Positions 14,408 through 23,904 of a stretch of 64,000 nt of DNA are shown piece by piece. The notes beneath the pieces are model-generated. The model worked only from the letters and a program-made list of their open reading frames with translations. It made no database searches and was not told where the DNA came from. The translations under genes were made by a program, and so were the position numbers. Each line of letters begins with the position of its first letter. Positions within the stretch are counted from its first letter, which is position 1. The stretch lies in the NCBI GenBank assembly GCA_910574865.1, contig CAJTDN010000002.1, forward strand, positions 1-64,000, written 5' to 3'. Source of the stretch: Lachnospiraceae bacterium (GTDB taxonomy: Bacteria > Bacillota > Clostridia > Lachnospirales > Lachnospiraceae).

Positions 14408-17173
14408 TTAATTCAATCTTCCAAAACTGTAAAAATGGCTCTGCCAGTAGGATGAGTTGATACTTGCGTAACTAATCGGATCTCCGCAGTGGATCATTGT
14501 CCCGTTGCCGCAGTAAATCCCCACATGGCTCACCGCCCCAGCAGAATTGTAAGTCCCGGTAAAAAAGATAATGTCCCCCGCCTTTGCGTCCGATGCGGAA
14601 ACAGGCGTACACTGGTCATAAATTCCCTGTGCGGTAGTTCGTGGAAGGTTATGCACCCCGCTGTTGGTAAATACCCAACACACGAAGCCAGAACAGTCAA
14701 AACTTGTGGAAGGGCTTGAACCGCCCCACACATACGGGAATCCCAAATATTTAGCGGCTTCCTCCATAAGAGCCTGCACTGATGTGTCATCATAGGCGTC
14801 CGGCGGTATGGCGTTCCCCGGCAGACCTCCCGGCGTTTCCCCGTACAGCGTGCCTTCGCCCACATCGAAATAAAATAACGGGTTATAATACTCCCCGTCA
14901 TACAAACATTCGATATGCAAATGGCTTCCTGTGCTGCTCCCGGTATTGCCCGTTGTGCCAATAACCGTCCCTTTTTCCACTGCCTGCCCCGCACTCACGC
15001 TGATGCTGTCCATATGGGCATATTTGGTTGTGTAACCGTCAATCTCAATAGCAACATAATTCCCGTAGTGGCTGTCATATGCCGCCGCTGTCACCGTACC
15101 GTCATGGGCAGCATATACGGTTGTGCCTGTGGGGACTGCTATATCCACGCCCCGGTGAAATTCCTCATTCCCTGTGCTTGGATTTTTCCGGTATCCATAA
15201 TAGCTTGACACATAATAATACCAGTAAAGGTTAAGCGGCGAAGCGAACTCCTGAAGCAGACCGTTTGTTTCCCGGTACATGGCAAAAATCTCCGCCTGTT
15301 CCGTATCCATTTTCCCGGAAACAAGGTTCTCTAACGGTATGGCTGTAAGCGTTACTCTGAGAATACTGACCTCGTATTCTTCTTCCTCCTCATACTCATA
15401 TTCTTCCTCTGTTTCTTCCCCTGTGACCGGATCAGTGACCGTCCTTGTGCCTGTCTTTGTGACCGTCCTTGTCCTCGTTTCCGTATCCGACGTGAGCGTC
15501 AGCGTATACATCTCATCAAAAAGAGCCTGTATTTCACTTTCCACCCCGCTTGCGGTAAATTCCGTATGGACTGCGGACAGATAGCTGATAAGGGTAAACG
15601 GGTTATGCCCGATTGCCCCAAGATTGTAGGAATATTCGTCATACCCCGGATAGTCCGTTTCCACCCGGTCAATCTCATTCTGCAAGTCAAGCTCCAGACG
15701 GGTAAACTGTAAATCGGCGGCGTCAATCTCCTTCGGCTTGCTTAAATAGCTTGCCGCTAAAATCGTGGACTGCGTATCCGCAAACATCGCCCCGCAGGAC
15801 GATACGGAAACCATAATCATCATCAGGAGCAGAGCCATAATGCCCACCGTCACAAGCAAGCCCGCATTTCTCCTTGCGAACTCCTGTAACTTCCTCGCCA
15901 CAGTGACCGCACCGTTTTTCGTCTTTTCAAACGCCTGCTCCGCTGTTTTTCCTGCCGCCGCTTTCTTCCTCGCCTTGATGTATTCCCGCTTAATGCGCTG
16001 CTTCTGTAACCGCTTCTGCAATGCTTTTTTCTGCATCTGCGGGTTTTCTTCCAAGAACTTCTGGTACTGGAAATTGACTTCCTTTTTAAACTGCTTCTTT
16101 TCCAGCTTTGCCACCTTCGCCCGCTGTTTCTGCTCCTTCCCTTTTATCTGCCTTTTGGCGAAAGAATAAACCGCTTCCCCTTTCTGCTCCGATTTGTGTG
16201 CGCCCTCCACCGCTGAATTTTCTTTCTCCGTTTCAGCGATTTTCCCATGCACAAAATTCCTGCCCTCATTCTGCATCCGGCGCATGGTGGTTTTGGGTAT
16301 GCCCTCCTGCTTGAAAGGCTTCTCCTTATCCAGAGGGACAACTACATATTTTCCCTTCCCGGTTTTCTCGTCAAACACTCTCTGCAAGGTATATTCCCTT
16401 GTCTTTGGCAGCTTCGCCCTTGCCTTCTGTGCCTTTTTTGCGGCTTTTTCTGCCTGCCGCTGTTTCTTTTGCAGCTTTTTACTTCCGGTAAATTCAGAAT
16501 CTCCTTCCCCCTGAAACAGATTCCCGGTATTCTCCGTAAAAGATTCCTCCGTAAAGGTTTTATTTTCCGGTTTTTCCTTCGTGCCGCCTTTATTCCGGTG
16601 TTCCCTCTGCACCCGCTTTTTATGGTATTTTCCCTTTTTCTGCGACTGTCTGTAAGTGTCCCTCCGGTGGTAATCTTCCGCATCCGGCTGTTGCTTCTCC
16701 CTGTCCTCCGTCTGGTTAAAATTCTCCTGCCCGGTAAATCCGCTGCTTTCCTTTACAAAATCCAGTTTTTCTTCCTGCCCCGGCTTTGCATCGGACTTTT
16801 GGACTTTTTGTCCAGAAGTGTTCCGGTACATCTGCTTTTTCGCATAGGTTTTTGAAGCATGGTTCGGTTTACGCTGTCCGGCATCACTACTTGTGGAATC
16901 CATGCTTTTATTCTCTGTAAACGTGCTGTTTTTTCCCGGCTGGCTCTCTTTGGACTTCTGGACTTTTTGTCCAAAAGTTTCCTGCTGTGCCTGCATACTC
17001 TTTTCCGTCTGCCTTTTGCCGCCCGAACTACGCCCCGGCTTCCCCGTGCCGGAATCCCTCGGCTGATAGGCAGCATTGCCACCGCCCGTAAAAGCATTGT
17101 CAGCTCCCTTATGGAACTCCGCATTTGCTTCTTTACGGTAGGCGGTATTCCTTCTTTTATTTTTCTGTGCCAT
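14408..17173 (-). CDS. Conjugation cell-wall hydrolase, M23 + NlpC/P60
   Basis: I start at ATG 17171-17173, eight bases after GGAGG. The 921-residue product has a long basic, disordered cytoplasmic region (about 1-420) and one TM segment (LLVTVGIMALLLMMIMVS). A linker, an M23-like domain (FHRGVDIAVP, KYAHMD, SHLHIE) and a C-terminal NlpC/P60 domain complete it. The catalytic Cys lies in FDCSGFVC and His in SHVGIYCG. This matches the CD1108-type VirB1-like proteins that open peptidoglycan for the transfer channel. The basic region contains two hairpin repeats inserted in frame. Confidence 0.88.
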   Translation of the reverse strand: MAQKNKRRNTAYRKEANAEFHKGADNAFTGGGNAAYQPRDSGTGKPGRSSGGKRQTEKSMQAQQETFGQKVQKSKESQPGKNSTFTENKSMDSTSSDAGQRKPNHASKTYAKKQMYRNTSGQKVQKSDAKPGQEEKLDFVKESSGFTGQENFNQTEDREKQQPDAEDYHRRDTYRQSQKKGKYHKKRVQREHRNKGGTKEKPENKTFTEESFTENTGNLFQGEGDSEFTGSKKLQKKQRQAEKAAKKAQKARAKLPKTREYTLQRVFDEKTGKGKYVVVPLDKEKPFKQEGIPKTTMRRMQNEGRNFVHGKIAETEKENSAVEGAHKSEQKGEAVYSFAKRQIKGKEQKQRAKVAKLEKKQFKKEVNFQYQKFLEENPQMQKKALQKRLQKQRIKREYIKARKKAAAGKTAEQAFEKTKNGAVTVARKLQEFARRNAGLLVTVGIMALLLMMIMVSVSSCGAMFADTQSTILAASYLSKPKEIDAADLQFTRLELDLQNEIDRVETDYPGYDEYSYNLGAIGHNPFTLISYLSAVHTEFTASGVESEIQALFDEMYTLTLTSDTETRTRTVTKTGTRTVTDPVTGEETEEEYEYEEEEEYEVSILRVTLTAIPLENLVSGKMDTEQAEIFAMYRETNGLLQEFASPLNLYWYYYVSSYYGYRKNPSTGNEEFHRGVDIAVPTGTTVYAAHDGTVTAAAYDSHYGNYVAIEIDGYTTKYAHMDSISVSAGQAVEKGTVIGTTGNTGSSTGSHLHIECLYDGEYYNPLFYFDVGEGTLYGETPGGLPGNAIPPDAYDDTSVQALMEEAAKYLGFPYVWGGSSPSTSFDCSGFVCWVFTNSGVHNLPRTTAQGIYDQCTPVSASDAKAGDIIFFTGTYNSAGAVSHVGIYCGNGTMIHCGDPISYASINSSYWQSHFYSFGRLN
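16795..16820. repeat. Palindromic repeat copy A (GGAC-N5-GTCC)
   Basis: ggactttttgtcc with flanking cttttg/cagaag forms a 9-bp stem around AAAAA/TTTTT. It lies inside the coding region of the M23-NlpC/P60 protein and encodes SGQKVQKS. Related copies are at 16955-16977 and 35743-35765. Confidence 0.5.
16955..16977. repeat. Palindromic repeat copy B (GGAC-N5-GTCC)
   Basis: Nearly identical to copy A and identical over 23 bases to the non-coding copy at 35743-35765. Here it encodes FGQKVQKS in the same reading phase as copy A. Confidence 0.55.
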
Positions 17174-17208
17174 TCCCATTTCCTCCAATGTCTATTGAAA
17201 CTTACTTT

Positions 17209-18003
17209 TTACTGCATTTTCGCAATCCTCCTTACTGCTGTTTCATAATATTCCCTGTTGATTTCTGCGCCCAAATATCTCCTGTCTGTTTCTATTGCTG
17301 CCAGTGCGGTACTCCCAGTCCCCATAAATCCGTCAAAAATCAGTTCTCCCGGCTGGCTGGATATTTGAATCAGCCATGAAAGGAACACCACATTTTTAAT
17401 AGTAGGGTGGTATATCCCGTTTTGCTTCTGCCAGACGGAATTATAAGTTGCTTTGGGATATTCAGTTCCAAACCAGCAGGCATTAAACCTTGTTTTATAT
17501 TTCTTGCTTAATTCCCTGCCTGCATGGAATCTATTTCCCGCCTTTTTCCTGTTCTGCAGTAATGTTGTATGGTTAAAAATCCTCCTTCCTTTTTGGCAGA
17601 AAATAATCCACTCTGCATTATTGGCATAGCTGCCTTTTAAATCGCCAATGCCGCCCACCGTCCCCTTTTCTATAACCATGCAGTTTTTTATGGCAAATCC
17701 AGCCTGCCGCAGACATTCATAATGATATGGGTAACAGTCAAACCGGGTAAAGAAATACGCATGGGCGTTATCTTTCAAAATACGATAACTTTCATGTGCA
17801 AACAGTTCATAATCTATTCCCTCATCCCCGTCAAGTACCTGATGCCTGCTGTTGGTGAAATTGTTCTGGTAGGAAATTCCATATGGGGGATCGGTGAGTA
17901 TCATCGACACATATCTGTCCGGCATCTGTGATACTAATTCCATGCAGTCCATACAATATATCTGGTCTGATAAAATAATACTGTTGCCAGTTTCTTCCCC
18001 CAT
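17209..18003 (-). CDS. Site-specific DNA methyltransferase (beta-type), second copy
   Basis: A 264-residue enzyme with DPPYGISYQN near residue 38 and the SAM motif FDGFMGTGSTA near 220. It sits between virB4 and the M23-NlpC/P60 gene, with a three-base gap after virB4, so it is part of the transfer operon. Its motif order matches the methyltransferase at 9070-9831, but the target-recognition region differs. No restriction partner is present. Confidence 0.85.
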   Translation of the reverse strand: MGEETGNSIILSDQIYCMDCMELVSQMPDRYVSMILTDPPYGISYQNNFTNSRHQVLDGDEGIDYELFAHESYRILKDNAHAYFFTRFDCYPYHYECLRQAGFAIKNCMVIEKGTVGGIGDLKGSYANNAEWIIFCQKGRRIFNHTTLLQNRKKAGNRFHAGRELSKKYKTRFNACWFGTEYPKATYNSVWQKQNGIYHPTIKNVVFLSWLIQISSQPGELIFDGFMGTGSTALAAIETDRRYLGAEINREYYETAVRRIAKMQ

Positions 18004-18006
18004 ATT

Positions 18007-20493
18007 TTATTCACTCCCTTTTGCTTCCTCCGGTTTTGTATTCATAATCGCAAAGGTCTTTGTATCTGCCGGGTACTTATCCACAAACGGGATAACCACG
18101 TTGTCAAACAGTATCAGACCGCTTCCCGGCTCGGAATTGGTGACGCGCATGAGCTGTTTCTCCGACAATCCCAACTTATCCGCCAAAATATGCTGGTCTT
18201 TGGCGTTCTGGTTTAACAGGTACACAAAATCGCTGTTCCCCAAGATGCCCTCGATTTCCTCTGATTTCAGAAAATCACCCACGTTCTGTGTCAGACCTGT
18301 CGGGATTCCGCCCCACTTCCTGAACCTTTTCCAGATTTCCACTGAATAAATGGCTGTCTGCTTCTCTTTTAAGAGCAAATGGAACTCGTCACAGTAGTAC
18401 CTTGTGGCAACTTTCCGTTCCCGGTTCTGCGACACCCTGTTCCAGACCGCATCCTGCACAATCAGCATCCCAATCTCTTTAAGCTGGTTTCCCAAATCCC
18501 GAATGTCAAAGCACATGATCCGGTTGTGTGCGTCCACGTTGGTACGGTGGTTAAAATAATTCTGCGAGCCATGCACATACAATACAAGGCTGTTGGCAAT
18601 CCGTACCGCCTTCTGCTTCGCTTCCCCCTGCATCTCCGGCGCAACGTCCCTCGGCTCATACTTTAACAGCGCATTATACAAATCTTCCAGTATGGGCATA
18701 TTCTCCGGCTTCGGGTGCTTGAAATACCCGTCATAGATGTGCTTGATACAGGTGTCAATGATGCCCTTCTCGTCATTCTCCAGACCGTCCTTCCCTCCGG
18801 CAATCAAATCGCACAGGGTAATCAGGAAATCGCTCTTTAATTTCAACGCTTCCTTGTCCCCCTTATGGGAGAGCTGAATGTCCATCGGGTTCAGGTAATC
18901 CTTTGAATTGGTTGCAAGCCTTACCACCTGCCCATGAAGCGCCTGTACCAGCGGAAAATATTCGCCCTCCGGATCGCAGACGATTATATCGTCCTTTGTG
19001 ATAAGGAAACAGGATAAAATCTCCCGCTTTGCGGAAAAAGATTTGCCGCTTCCCGGCGTTCCCAAAATCACCCCATTCGGTGTACGCAGCCTTTTCCGGT
19101 CTGCCATAATCATGTTGTTGCTGAGTGCGTTCAGACCGTAATAAATGGCGGGCGCAGGCATGAAAAGCTCCTGTGTACAGAAAGGCACAAGGACAGCGGC
19201 GCTTTTTGTAGTGAGGTTTCTTTCAATCCCCACATCGTTGCACCCAATCGGCGCACTCGCCATTAACCCCTGTTCCTGTAAATACTGCAAGCATCTGAGG
19301 TTGCAGTTCGCCTGCTGGATAATGCCGGACACCCTCTGCGTCAGGTTCTCCAGTTCCCGCTTCGTCCGCCCGTAGCAGGTAATGAGGAAGGTCATCTTGA
19401 TAAGTTTCTGGTTGCTTGTGTTCAAATCGTCAAGCAGTTCCAGCGTGTCCTTCTCATAGGTCACGATATCCGTAGGCAGAATATCCATATCATAGCCGCT
19501 TCTTACTGCCTTTTTCTGCTCCTCAATCTTCATTTTCTGAATGTCGGTGAGCGCACGTTTTATCATCTTGATTGCTTCCACCGGATCAATGGTCTGCATA
19601 TGCATGGTAAGGGTAAGGTTGTCATCAATATCCAGCAGCTTCTTAACCATTTCGTCCGTAAACTTCGGCGCAATCATGTCAAGGTAAGACACGCTCCCGT
19701 AAATGCTGCCGGACTTAAAGCGGCTCGGATAGCGGAAGTCAAACCCCGGCGGCGCAATGTAATCTTTGACCGACTTCCCGGATTCTGACAGCTCCTTAAA
19801 CGAAAACCGGAAAGGCTCCATTGTACCCTGATTGAAATACTCATGCAGGATACGCAGCCTTTCCTTTCCGTCAAGACCTCTGGCATTCGTGCCGATATTG
19901 TTTAAATTGTGTACCACGTCCTTCTCGATATTGCCTAACTTGCTCTTTGCTTCCCTGTACCCGGTGCTTTCCACCCCGAAAATCAGGTACTTTGACTTAA
20001 TGATTCCATTGTTGCCCTTTGCCGACTGGTGCTTTAACATCTGCGTGTACTCGTCACGAATATCGTCAAACGCATCACCCTGTAAGGAAATGTCGAACTG
20101 CTCCGCAAGAGCCTGCTCGCTGACCTGCCTGTTAAATAAGAACAATTGGAACTTTATGGACGGATCGAAGTAGTTAATCAGTTTGCTGTATTCTTCCAGA
20201 ATATCCGCCTGATCCTCCACCTCCAGCAAGTCATAGTTGATGTCGTAAAACTCCACCATTTTCGTGTAATAACTGTCCGCCACCTGACAGATGCCGTCCC
20301 GGTACATTTTTTTGAATGTAATGGTTTTTTGTGCGGTGTCCGGCTTCGCCTGCTCTTTGCTGTTCCCGGCAAGCGCACGTTTCAGCTCCGCAAGGCGTTT
20401 CTTTTCCGATAAGGTCAGTCCCGCTTTTTCCTGTGTCTGTCTATTTTTTCCCGGCTTCTGCTTTTCCGCTTCTGCCTTTTGCTTTTTCTTCAA
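18007..20493 (-). CDS. VirB4-type conjugation ATPase
   Basis: I start at TTG 20491-20493, nine bases after AAGGAGG; the longer frame only shadows prgI. The 828-residue product has a charged N-terminal region, the VirB4 N-terminal domain (TFKKMYRDGICQVADSYYTK) and a C-terminal AAA domain. Walker A is ILGTPGSGKSFSAKRE and Walker B is RYYCDEFHLLL. It powers assembly of the type IV transfer channel at the inner membrane. It overlaps prgI by 53 bases. Confidence 0.9.
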   Translation of the reverse strand: MKKKQKAEAEKQKPGKNRQTQEKAGLTLSEKKRLAELKRALAGNSKEQAKPDTAQKTITFKKMYRDGICQVADSYYTKMVEFYDINYDLLEVEDQADILEEYSKLINYFDPSIKFQLFLFNRQVSEQALAEQFDISLQGDAFDDIRDEYTQMLKHQSAKGNNGIIKSKYLIFGVESTGYREAKSKLGNIEKDVVHNLNNIGTNARGLDGKERLRILHEYFNQGTMEPFRFSFKELSESGKSVKDYIAPPGFDFRYPSRFKSGSIYGSVSYLDMIAPKFTDEMVKKLLDIDDNLTLTMHMQTIDPVEAIKMIKRALTDIQKMKIEEQKKAVRSGYDMDILPTDIVTYEKDTLELLDDLNTSNQKLIKMTFLITCYGRTKRELENLTQRVSGIIQQANCNLRCLQYLQEQGLMASAPIGCNDVGIERNLTTKSAAVLVPFCTQELFMPAPAIYYGLNALSNNMIMADRKRLRTPNGVILGTPGSGKSFSAKREILSCFLITKDDIIVCDPEGEYFPLVQALHGQVVRLATNSKDYLNPMDIQLSHKGDKEALKLKSDFLITLCDLIAGGKDGLENDEKGIIDTCIKHIYDGYFKHPKPENMPILEDLYNALLKYEPRDVAPEMQGEAKQKAVRIANSLVLYVHGSQNYFNHRTNVDAHNRIMCFDIRDLGNQLKEIGMLIVQDAVWNRVSQNRERKVATRYYCDEFHLLLKEKQTAIYSVEIWKRFRKWGGIPTGLTQNVGDFLKSEEIEGILGNSDFVYLLNQNAKDQHILADKLGLSEKQLMRVTNSEPGSGLILFDNVVIPFVDKYPADTKTFAIMNTKPEEAKGSE

Positions 20494-20848
20494 GGAAACA
20501 TACCTCCTTCCTGATTTTTTCCCGTTCCTCCAACTGCTTGTAGAGGTTTTCCGATTTATACGGTCTGATTCCCGGCGTGAGTACCTTCTGCCGGAGCATG
20601 AAGTATAAAATCTTCTCTGCCGGGAAACCGTCTTTTTCATACATTGCCAAAAAGAAGAATGGCAGCATTGCGCCCACCATGATAAGCGCCGCCCCCTGTG
20701 TCCCCAATACCCCTTTGGTAAGGAAATACAAAGGCACTCCCACAAGTGCAGCCCCCGAAAAGCAGATAATCTGCCTTTTGGTGAGGTTCAACGCTACTTT
20801 TGTCTTGATTCCACTCAGGTCTTTTGGCACTGGTACGGATATTGCCAT
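20441..20848 (-). CDS. PrgI family membrane protein (VirB3-like)
   Basis: A 135-residue protein with two TM helices (IICFSGAALVGVPLYFLT, then ALIMVGAMLPFFFLAMYE) after a conserved opening (MAISVPVPKDLSGIKTKVAL). A charged tail ends it. PrgI proteins stand directly before virB4 in Gram-positive transfer systems and take the place of VirB3. The ribosome site is GAAAGGAGCAGAGT. Confidence 0.88.
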   Translation of the reverse strand: MAISVPVPKDLSGIKTKVALNLTKRQIICFSGAALVGVPLYFLTKGVLGTQGAALIMVGAMLPFFFLAMYEKDGFPAEKILYFMLRQKVLTPGIRPYKSENLYKQLEEREKIRKEVCFLEEKAKGRSGKAEAGKK

Positions 20849-20897
20849 ACTCTGCTCCTTTCGTGGTCAATGCCCGCCAAGTACAGTAATTTTGTAC

Positions 20898-21770
20898 TCA
20901 ATGGGCATTGAAAATTGATTTTGATAATGAGCCTGTCTTGAATAAACTGAAACAGAGGATTACGGTGTATGCCGCAACCGACCACAATGCGCTGTGTAAA
21001 TTTCCTGCTACTGCCACGCTTGCCACAAGCACAGCATAGATCGCCACGCACACCATGATGAAGAACCCCTGAAAGGCAAGTGCGACAAGCCCTTTTAAGT
21101 AATTCGTCCCGATTGTACCCCATTCCCGGTTGGTGACTGTCGCTGCCGGGATTGGGGCAACTGACACATAAAGGTATATTTCAATCATGCGCCCATATAA
21201 AATGACGGTGATGAGGACGGACATGATTTTCATACATAAGCTGATGACCATAGTTTCCAGACCAAGACCGATAAGCTCCCCTATCCCCATTGTGTCAATC
21301 TGGCTGTTGAACATGGTGGTAAGGGTAGCCTGTACGTCAAGGCTTGTGGAGCCGGATATGGAAGATGCCGCCTGCGTCACCACATGGCTTCCCACATCAA
21401 ACACCGCCATGACTATATCAAAGGTCTTGGAAAGCAGCATGACAGCGATACAAGCCTTAAATAAAAAACGGAAGAACAGGCTTGTATCAAAGTCATGCAT
21501 ATTGTTTTTGTCGATTACCATTGTTATCAGCTCATAGATCAGCACAAAACTGATTATCATGCCTGCTATGGGGACTACCACGTTTTCCGATAATGTCCGT
21601 ATCATGCTGAATATGCCGGAGTTCCAAGTGCTTGGCGTCTTGCTGACTTCCCCCGCAATCGTGCCGACCTTATCATTGACGTCGGAAAACATGGTATCAA
21701 GGTTATTAAGTACCCACCCCTGCAGCATCTCCTTTATGAAATCAGTGATTTTGTCTATGATGCCGCCCAT
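20898..21770 (-). CDS. VirB6/TrbL-like polytopic channel protein
   Basis: A 290-residue protein with about six hydrophobic helices (for example VPIAGMIISFVLIYELITMV and LVALAFQGFFIMVCVAIYAV). It also has the family feature YLYVSVAPIPAATVTNREWG. This corresponds to CD1112-type proteins of CTn elements, the inner-membrane part of the transfer channel. It begins five bases after the maff2 stop and has no strong ribosome site of its own, so coupling to maff2 is likely. The break in maff2 may lower its expression. Confidence 0.85.
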   Translation of the reverse strand: MGGIIDKITDFIKEMLQGWVLNNLDTMFSDVNDKVGTIAGEVSKTPSTWNSGIFSMIRTLSENVVVPIAGMIISFVLIYELITMVIDKNNMHDFDTSLFFRFLFKACIAVMLLSKTFDIVMAVFDVGSHVVTQAASSISGSTSLDVQATLTTMFNSQIDTMGIGELIGLGLETMVISLCMKIMSVLITVILYGRMIEIYLYVSVAPIPAATVTNREWGTIGTNYLKGLVALAFQGFFIMVCVAIYAVLVASVAVAGNLHSALWSVAAYTVILCFSLFKTGSLSKSIFNAH

Positions 21771-21775
21771 TTATC

Positions 21776-21871
21776 TTATGAAAACAAGCTGGAGAGCTGT
21801 GGAATCACCGTCTGCGCCACAATAATAATGCCCCCTCCACTCATAAGCTGCTTGATGCCCTGTGATTTTGC
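21776..21871 (-). pseudogene. maff2, 3' fragment (split by element E1)
   Basis: Encodes AKSQGIKQLM, then SGGGIIIVAQTVIPQLSSLF and stop: the C-terminal half of a Maff2-type small membrane protein. The N-terminal half is at 35396-35536. Joining the two through the shared GCAAA gives a continuous 71-residue frame (NDNPGA|KSQGIK). In the present arrangement this half has no start codon. Confidence 0.9.
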
Positions 21872-21921
21872 TCATGTGAGATAAAGAAGTAAAAGAAGTG
21901 TAAAAAATTTTGCCGTTCCCT

Positions 21922-21940
21922 GTCCGGCTGACTGCCGGAC
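21922..21940 (-). terminator. Terminator after E1 recombinase
   Basis: GTCCGGC-N5-GCCGGAC makes a perfect 7-bp stem. On the minus strand it is followed within 15 bases by a run of T. It lies between the recombinase stop and the element end. Confidence 0.55.
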
Positions 21941-21950
21941 GGGTCGGGCT

Positions 21951-23573
21951 TTAGTCGGGCAATTCTACCTTGCCGACAAAAGAGTAATAGATTTCGATTT
22001 CCTGTCTGCGGAGCTTCCCCCGGCGTTTCCCGTCAAGGGCTTCCGATTCGTGGATTACGATTTTCTCCACAAACTCCCGTAACAGGGTAGGGGTGAGTTC
22101 CTCAAAGCTGGTGTACTTGCGGACTACTTTCATAAACTTCTCGGCGTTTGCCGTGGCTTCCAGCGTCCTTGAAAGCTCGCCCTGCAGAACGGCGGCACGC
22201 TCTTTCAGCTCCTTTTGCTCGGCTTCATAGTCTGCCGAAAGCTCCGTGAAACGCTCGTCCGATATGCGCCCGGTCACGCTGTCCTCATACAGCCGCTTGA
22301 AGATAGCGGAGAGTTCCGCAATCCGCTTTTCTGCTGCTTCCAGTTCTTTCTTCTTGGCGGCGTTCCGGCGTTTGCTCCCGTCCTCGGTCTGCTCGGTCAA
22401 CAGCTTCATAAACCGTGCTTCATGCTTGGCGGCGTAACTGGTGACTTTCCGTAAATTTTCGGTCACTCCCTCGGTCAAAAGGTCTGTGCGGATAAAGTGC
22501 GCCGTACAGTCTGCCGTGCGCTTCTTGTAGCTGCCGCATATGTAACAGTCCTGCCGCCGCTTGTCCGTCTGATACCTCTGCTGGTACATGACGCTGCCGC
22601 AGTCGGCACAAAAGAGTATGCCGGAGAACAAGCCCACTTCATCATAGCGGTTGGGGCGTTTGCGCTGCTTGCGTAGTTCCTGCACACGCTCCCATGTGTC
22701 CTTGTCGATTATCTGCTCGTGGTGGTTCTCGAAGATTGCCTGTTTGTCCTCGCTGTTGTAGATAATCTTGCTGCACTTGTAGGATTGGGTGGTGGTCTTG
22801 AAGTTCACAAGGCAGCCCGTGTATTCCCGGTTTTCAAGGATATGTACCACGGTGTTCGCCGCCCACTTGCACTCATAGCCGGGGTGGTAGCGGCGGGTTC
22901 TCCCTGTCCGGCGGTATTCCAGCGTTCCCGGCGTGGGGATTTCCTGTTCCGTGAGCATACGGGCTATCTTGGTCGGTCCATTCCCGGCAAGGCATAAGCT
23001 GTATATCTGCTTCACCACGGGGGCGGCTTCCTCGTCAATGATGAAATTTTCGTCCTCGTCCATGAGGTAGCCGTACACGGGCTTGCTTGTGACAGGCTTC
23101 CCGCTCATGCCTTTTGACCTCTTAACTGCTCTGATTTTCTTGCTCGTATCCCTCACCAGCCATTCGTTAAAAATATTACGCAAGGGCGCAAAATCGTTGT
23201 CGCCCTGTGCGCTGTCAACGCCGTCATTGATAGCAATGAAGCGGACGCCGTTCTGTGGGAAAATCATTTCGGTGTACATTCCCACTTGAAGATAGTTTCG
23301 CCCTAACCTTGACATATCCTTTACGATAACCGTTCCCACAAGCCCCGCTTCAATGTCGGCAAGCATGGACTGGAAGCCGGGTCTTTGAAAATTTGCCCCG
23401 GAGAATCCGTCGTCCGTGTACCATTTGAGGTTGGAAAAGCCATTCTGTTTTGCGTAGGCTTCAAGGATTCGCTTCTGGTTGCTTATGGAGTTGGATTCGC
23501 CTTGAAGCGTGTCCTCGTGCGACAATCTCGGATATAGGGCGGTAATCAGTTTTTGGGTGGTCTGTCTTGTCAT
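21951..23573 (-). CDS. Large serine recombinase of E1 (TnpX-type)
   Basis: The start is ATG 23571-23573, directly after GGAGGAAACC. The 540-residue enzyme has an N-terminal resolvase domain (catalytic Ser in ALYPRLSHED, VKDMSRLGRNYL). A recombinase domain, a zinc ribbon (CADCGSVMY ... CYICGSYKK ... CTAH) and a C-terminal coiled coil (KKKELEAAEKRIAEL) follow. It is expected to integrate and excise E1 at a short core in maff2. Unlike in E2 and E3, the gene reads towards the nearer element end. Confidence 0.93.
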   Translation of the reverse strand: MTRQTTQKLITALYPRLSHEDTLQGESNSISNQKRILEAYAKQNGFSNLKWYTDDGFSGANFQRPGFQSMLADIEAGLVGTVIVKDMSRLGRNYLQVGMYTEMIFPQNGVRFIAINDGVDSAQGDNDFAPLRNIFNEWLVRDTSKKIRAVKRSKGMSGKPVTSKPVYGYLMDEDENFIIDEEAAPVVKQIYSLCLAGNGPTKIARMLTEQEIPTPGTLEYRRTGRTRRYHPGYECKWAANTVVHILENREYTGCLVNFKTTTQSYKCSKIIYNSEDKQAIFENHHEQIIDKDTWERVQELRKQRKRPNRYDEVGLFSGILFCADCGSVMYQQRYQTDKRRQDCYICGSYKKRTADCTAHFIRTDLLTEGVTENLRKVTSYAAKHEARFMKLLTEQTEDGSKRRNAAKKKELEAAEKRIAELSAIFKRLYEDSVTGRISDERFTELSADYEAEQKELKERAAVLQGELSRTLEATANAEKFMKVVRKYTSFEELTPTLLREFVEKIVIHESEALDGKRRGKLRRQEIEIYYSFVGKVELPD

Positions 23574-23706
23574 GGTTTCCTCCATTTCCGACAGCCAGCC
23601 CCACTATTCCGTAGGTTTATTATACCATAGGGCGGGGCTTGCTGTACAGTCCTTTTTGCTACTTTATGTCGAAAAATATCACATTATTTTATTAAGGCTT
23701 ATCGCA

Positions 23707-23904
23707 TTACATAGCGTGTGCGGCTGTTCCCCCGGCTGCGCTTTCCGCTTCCAGCACTTTCATCATCTTGTCGGCGGCGGTGGCGGTAGTGCCTTGCTTG
23801 AAATAGCCGGAAACCACAAGGACGGTGTTCCCCCGGCGTACTTCTGTCACGCAATCCGGGCGGCGGGCGGTAGTGGCGGTGCTTTTCTTGGGCGTGTCGG
23901 TCAT
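23707..23904 (-). CDS. TnpW-like small transposon protein (E1)
   Basis: The start is ATG 23902-23904, overlapping the DnaC-like stop as ATGA, with GGAG eight bases upstream. The 65-residue protein (TEVRRGNTVLVVSGYFKQGT) is short and basic, with a central beta-like stretch. Related proteins occur in E2 (37680-37862) and E3 (55231-55410), where the core is IGRTTYIVRVHFS or IGKTTYLVTCHFS. Transposon annotations call this family TnpW-like; the role is unknown. Confidence 0.65.
   Translation of the reverse strand: MTDTPKKSTATTARRPDCVTEVRRGNTVLVVSGYFKQGTTATAADKMMKVLEAESAAGGTAAHAM

Noticed and set aside
18007-20745. 912-residue form of VirB4
   Set aside because: The extra N-terminal residues are an out-of-frame shadow of prgI without family similarity.
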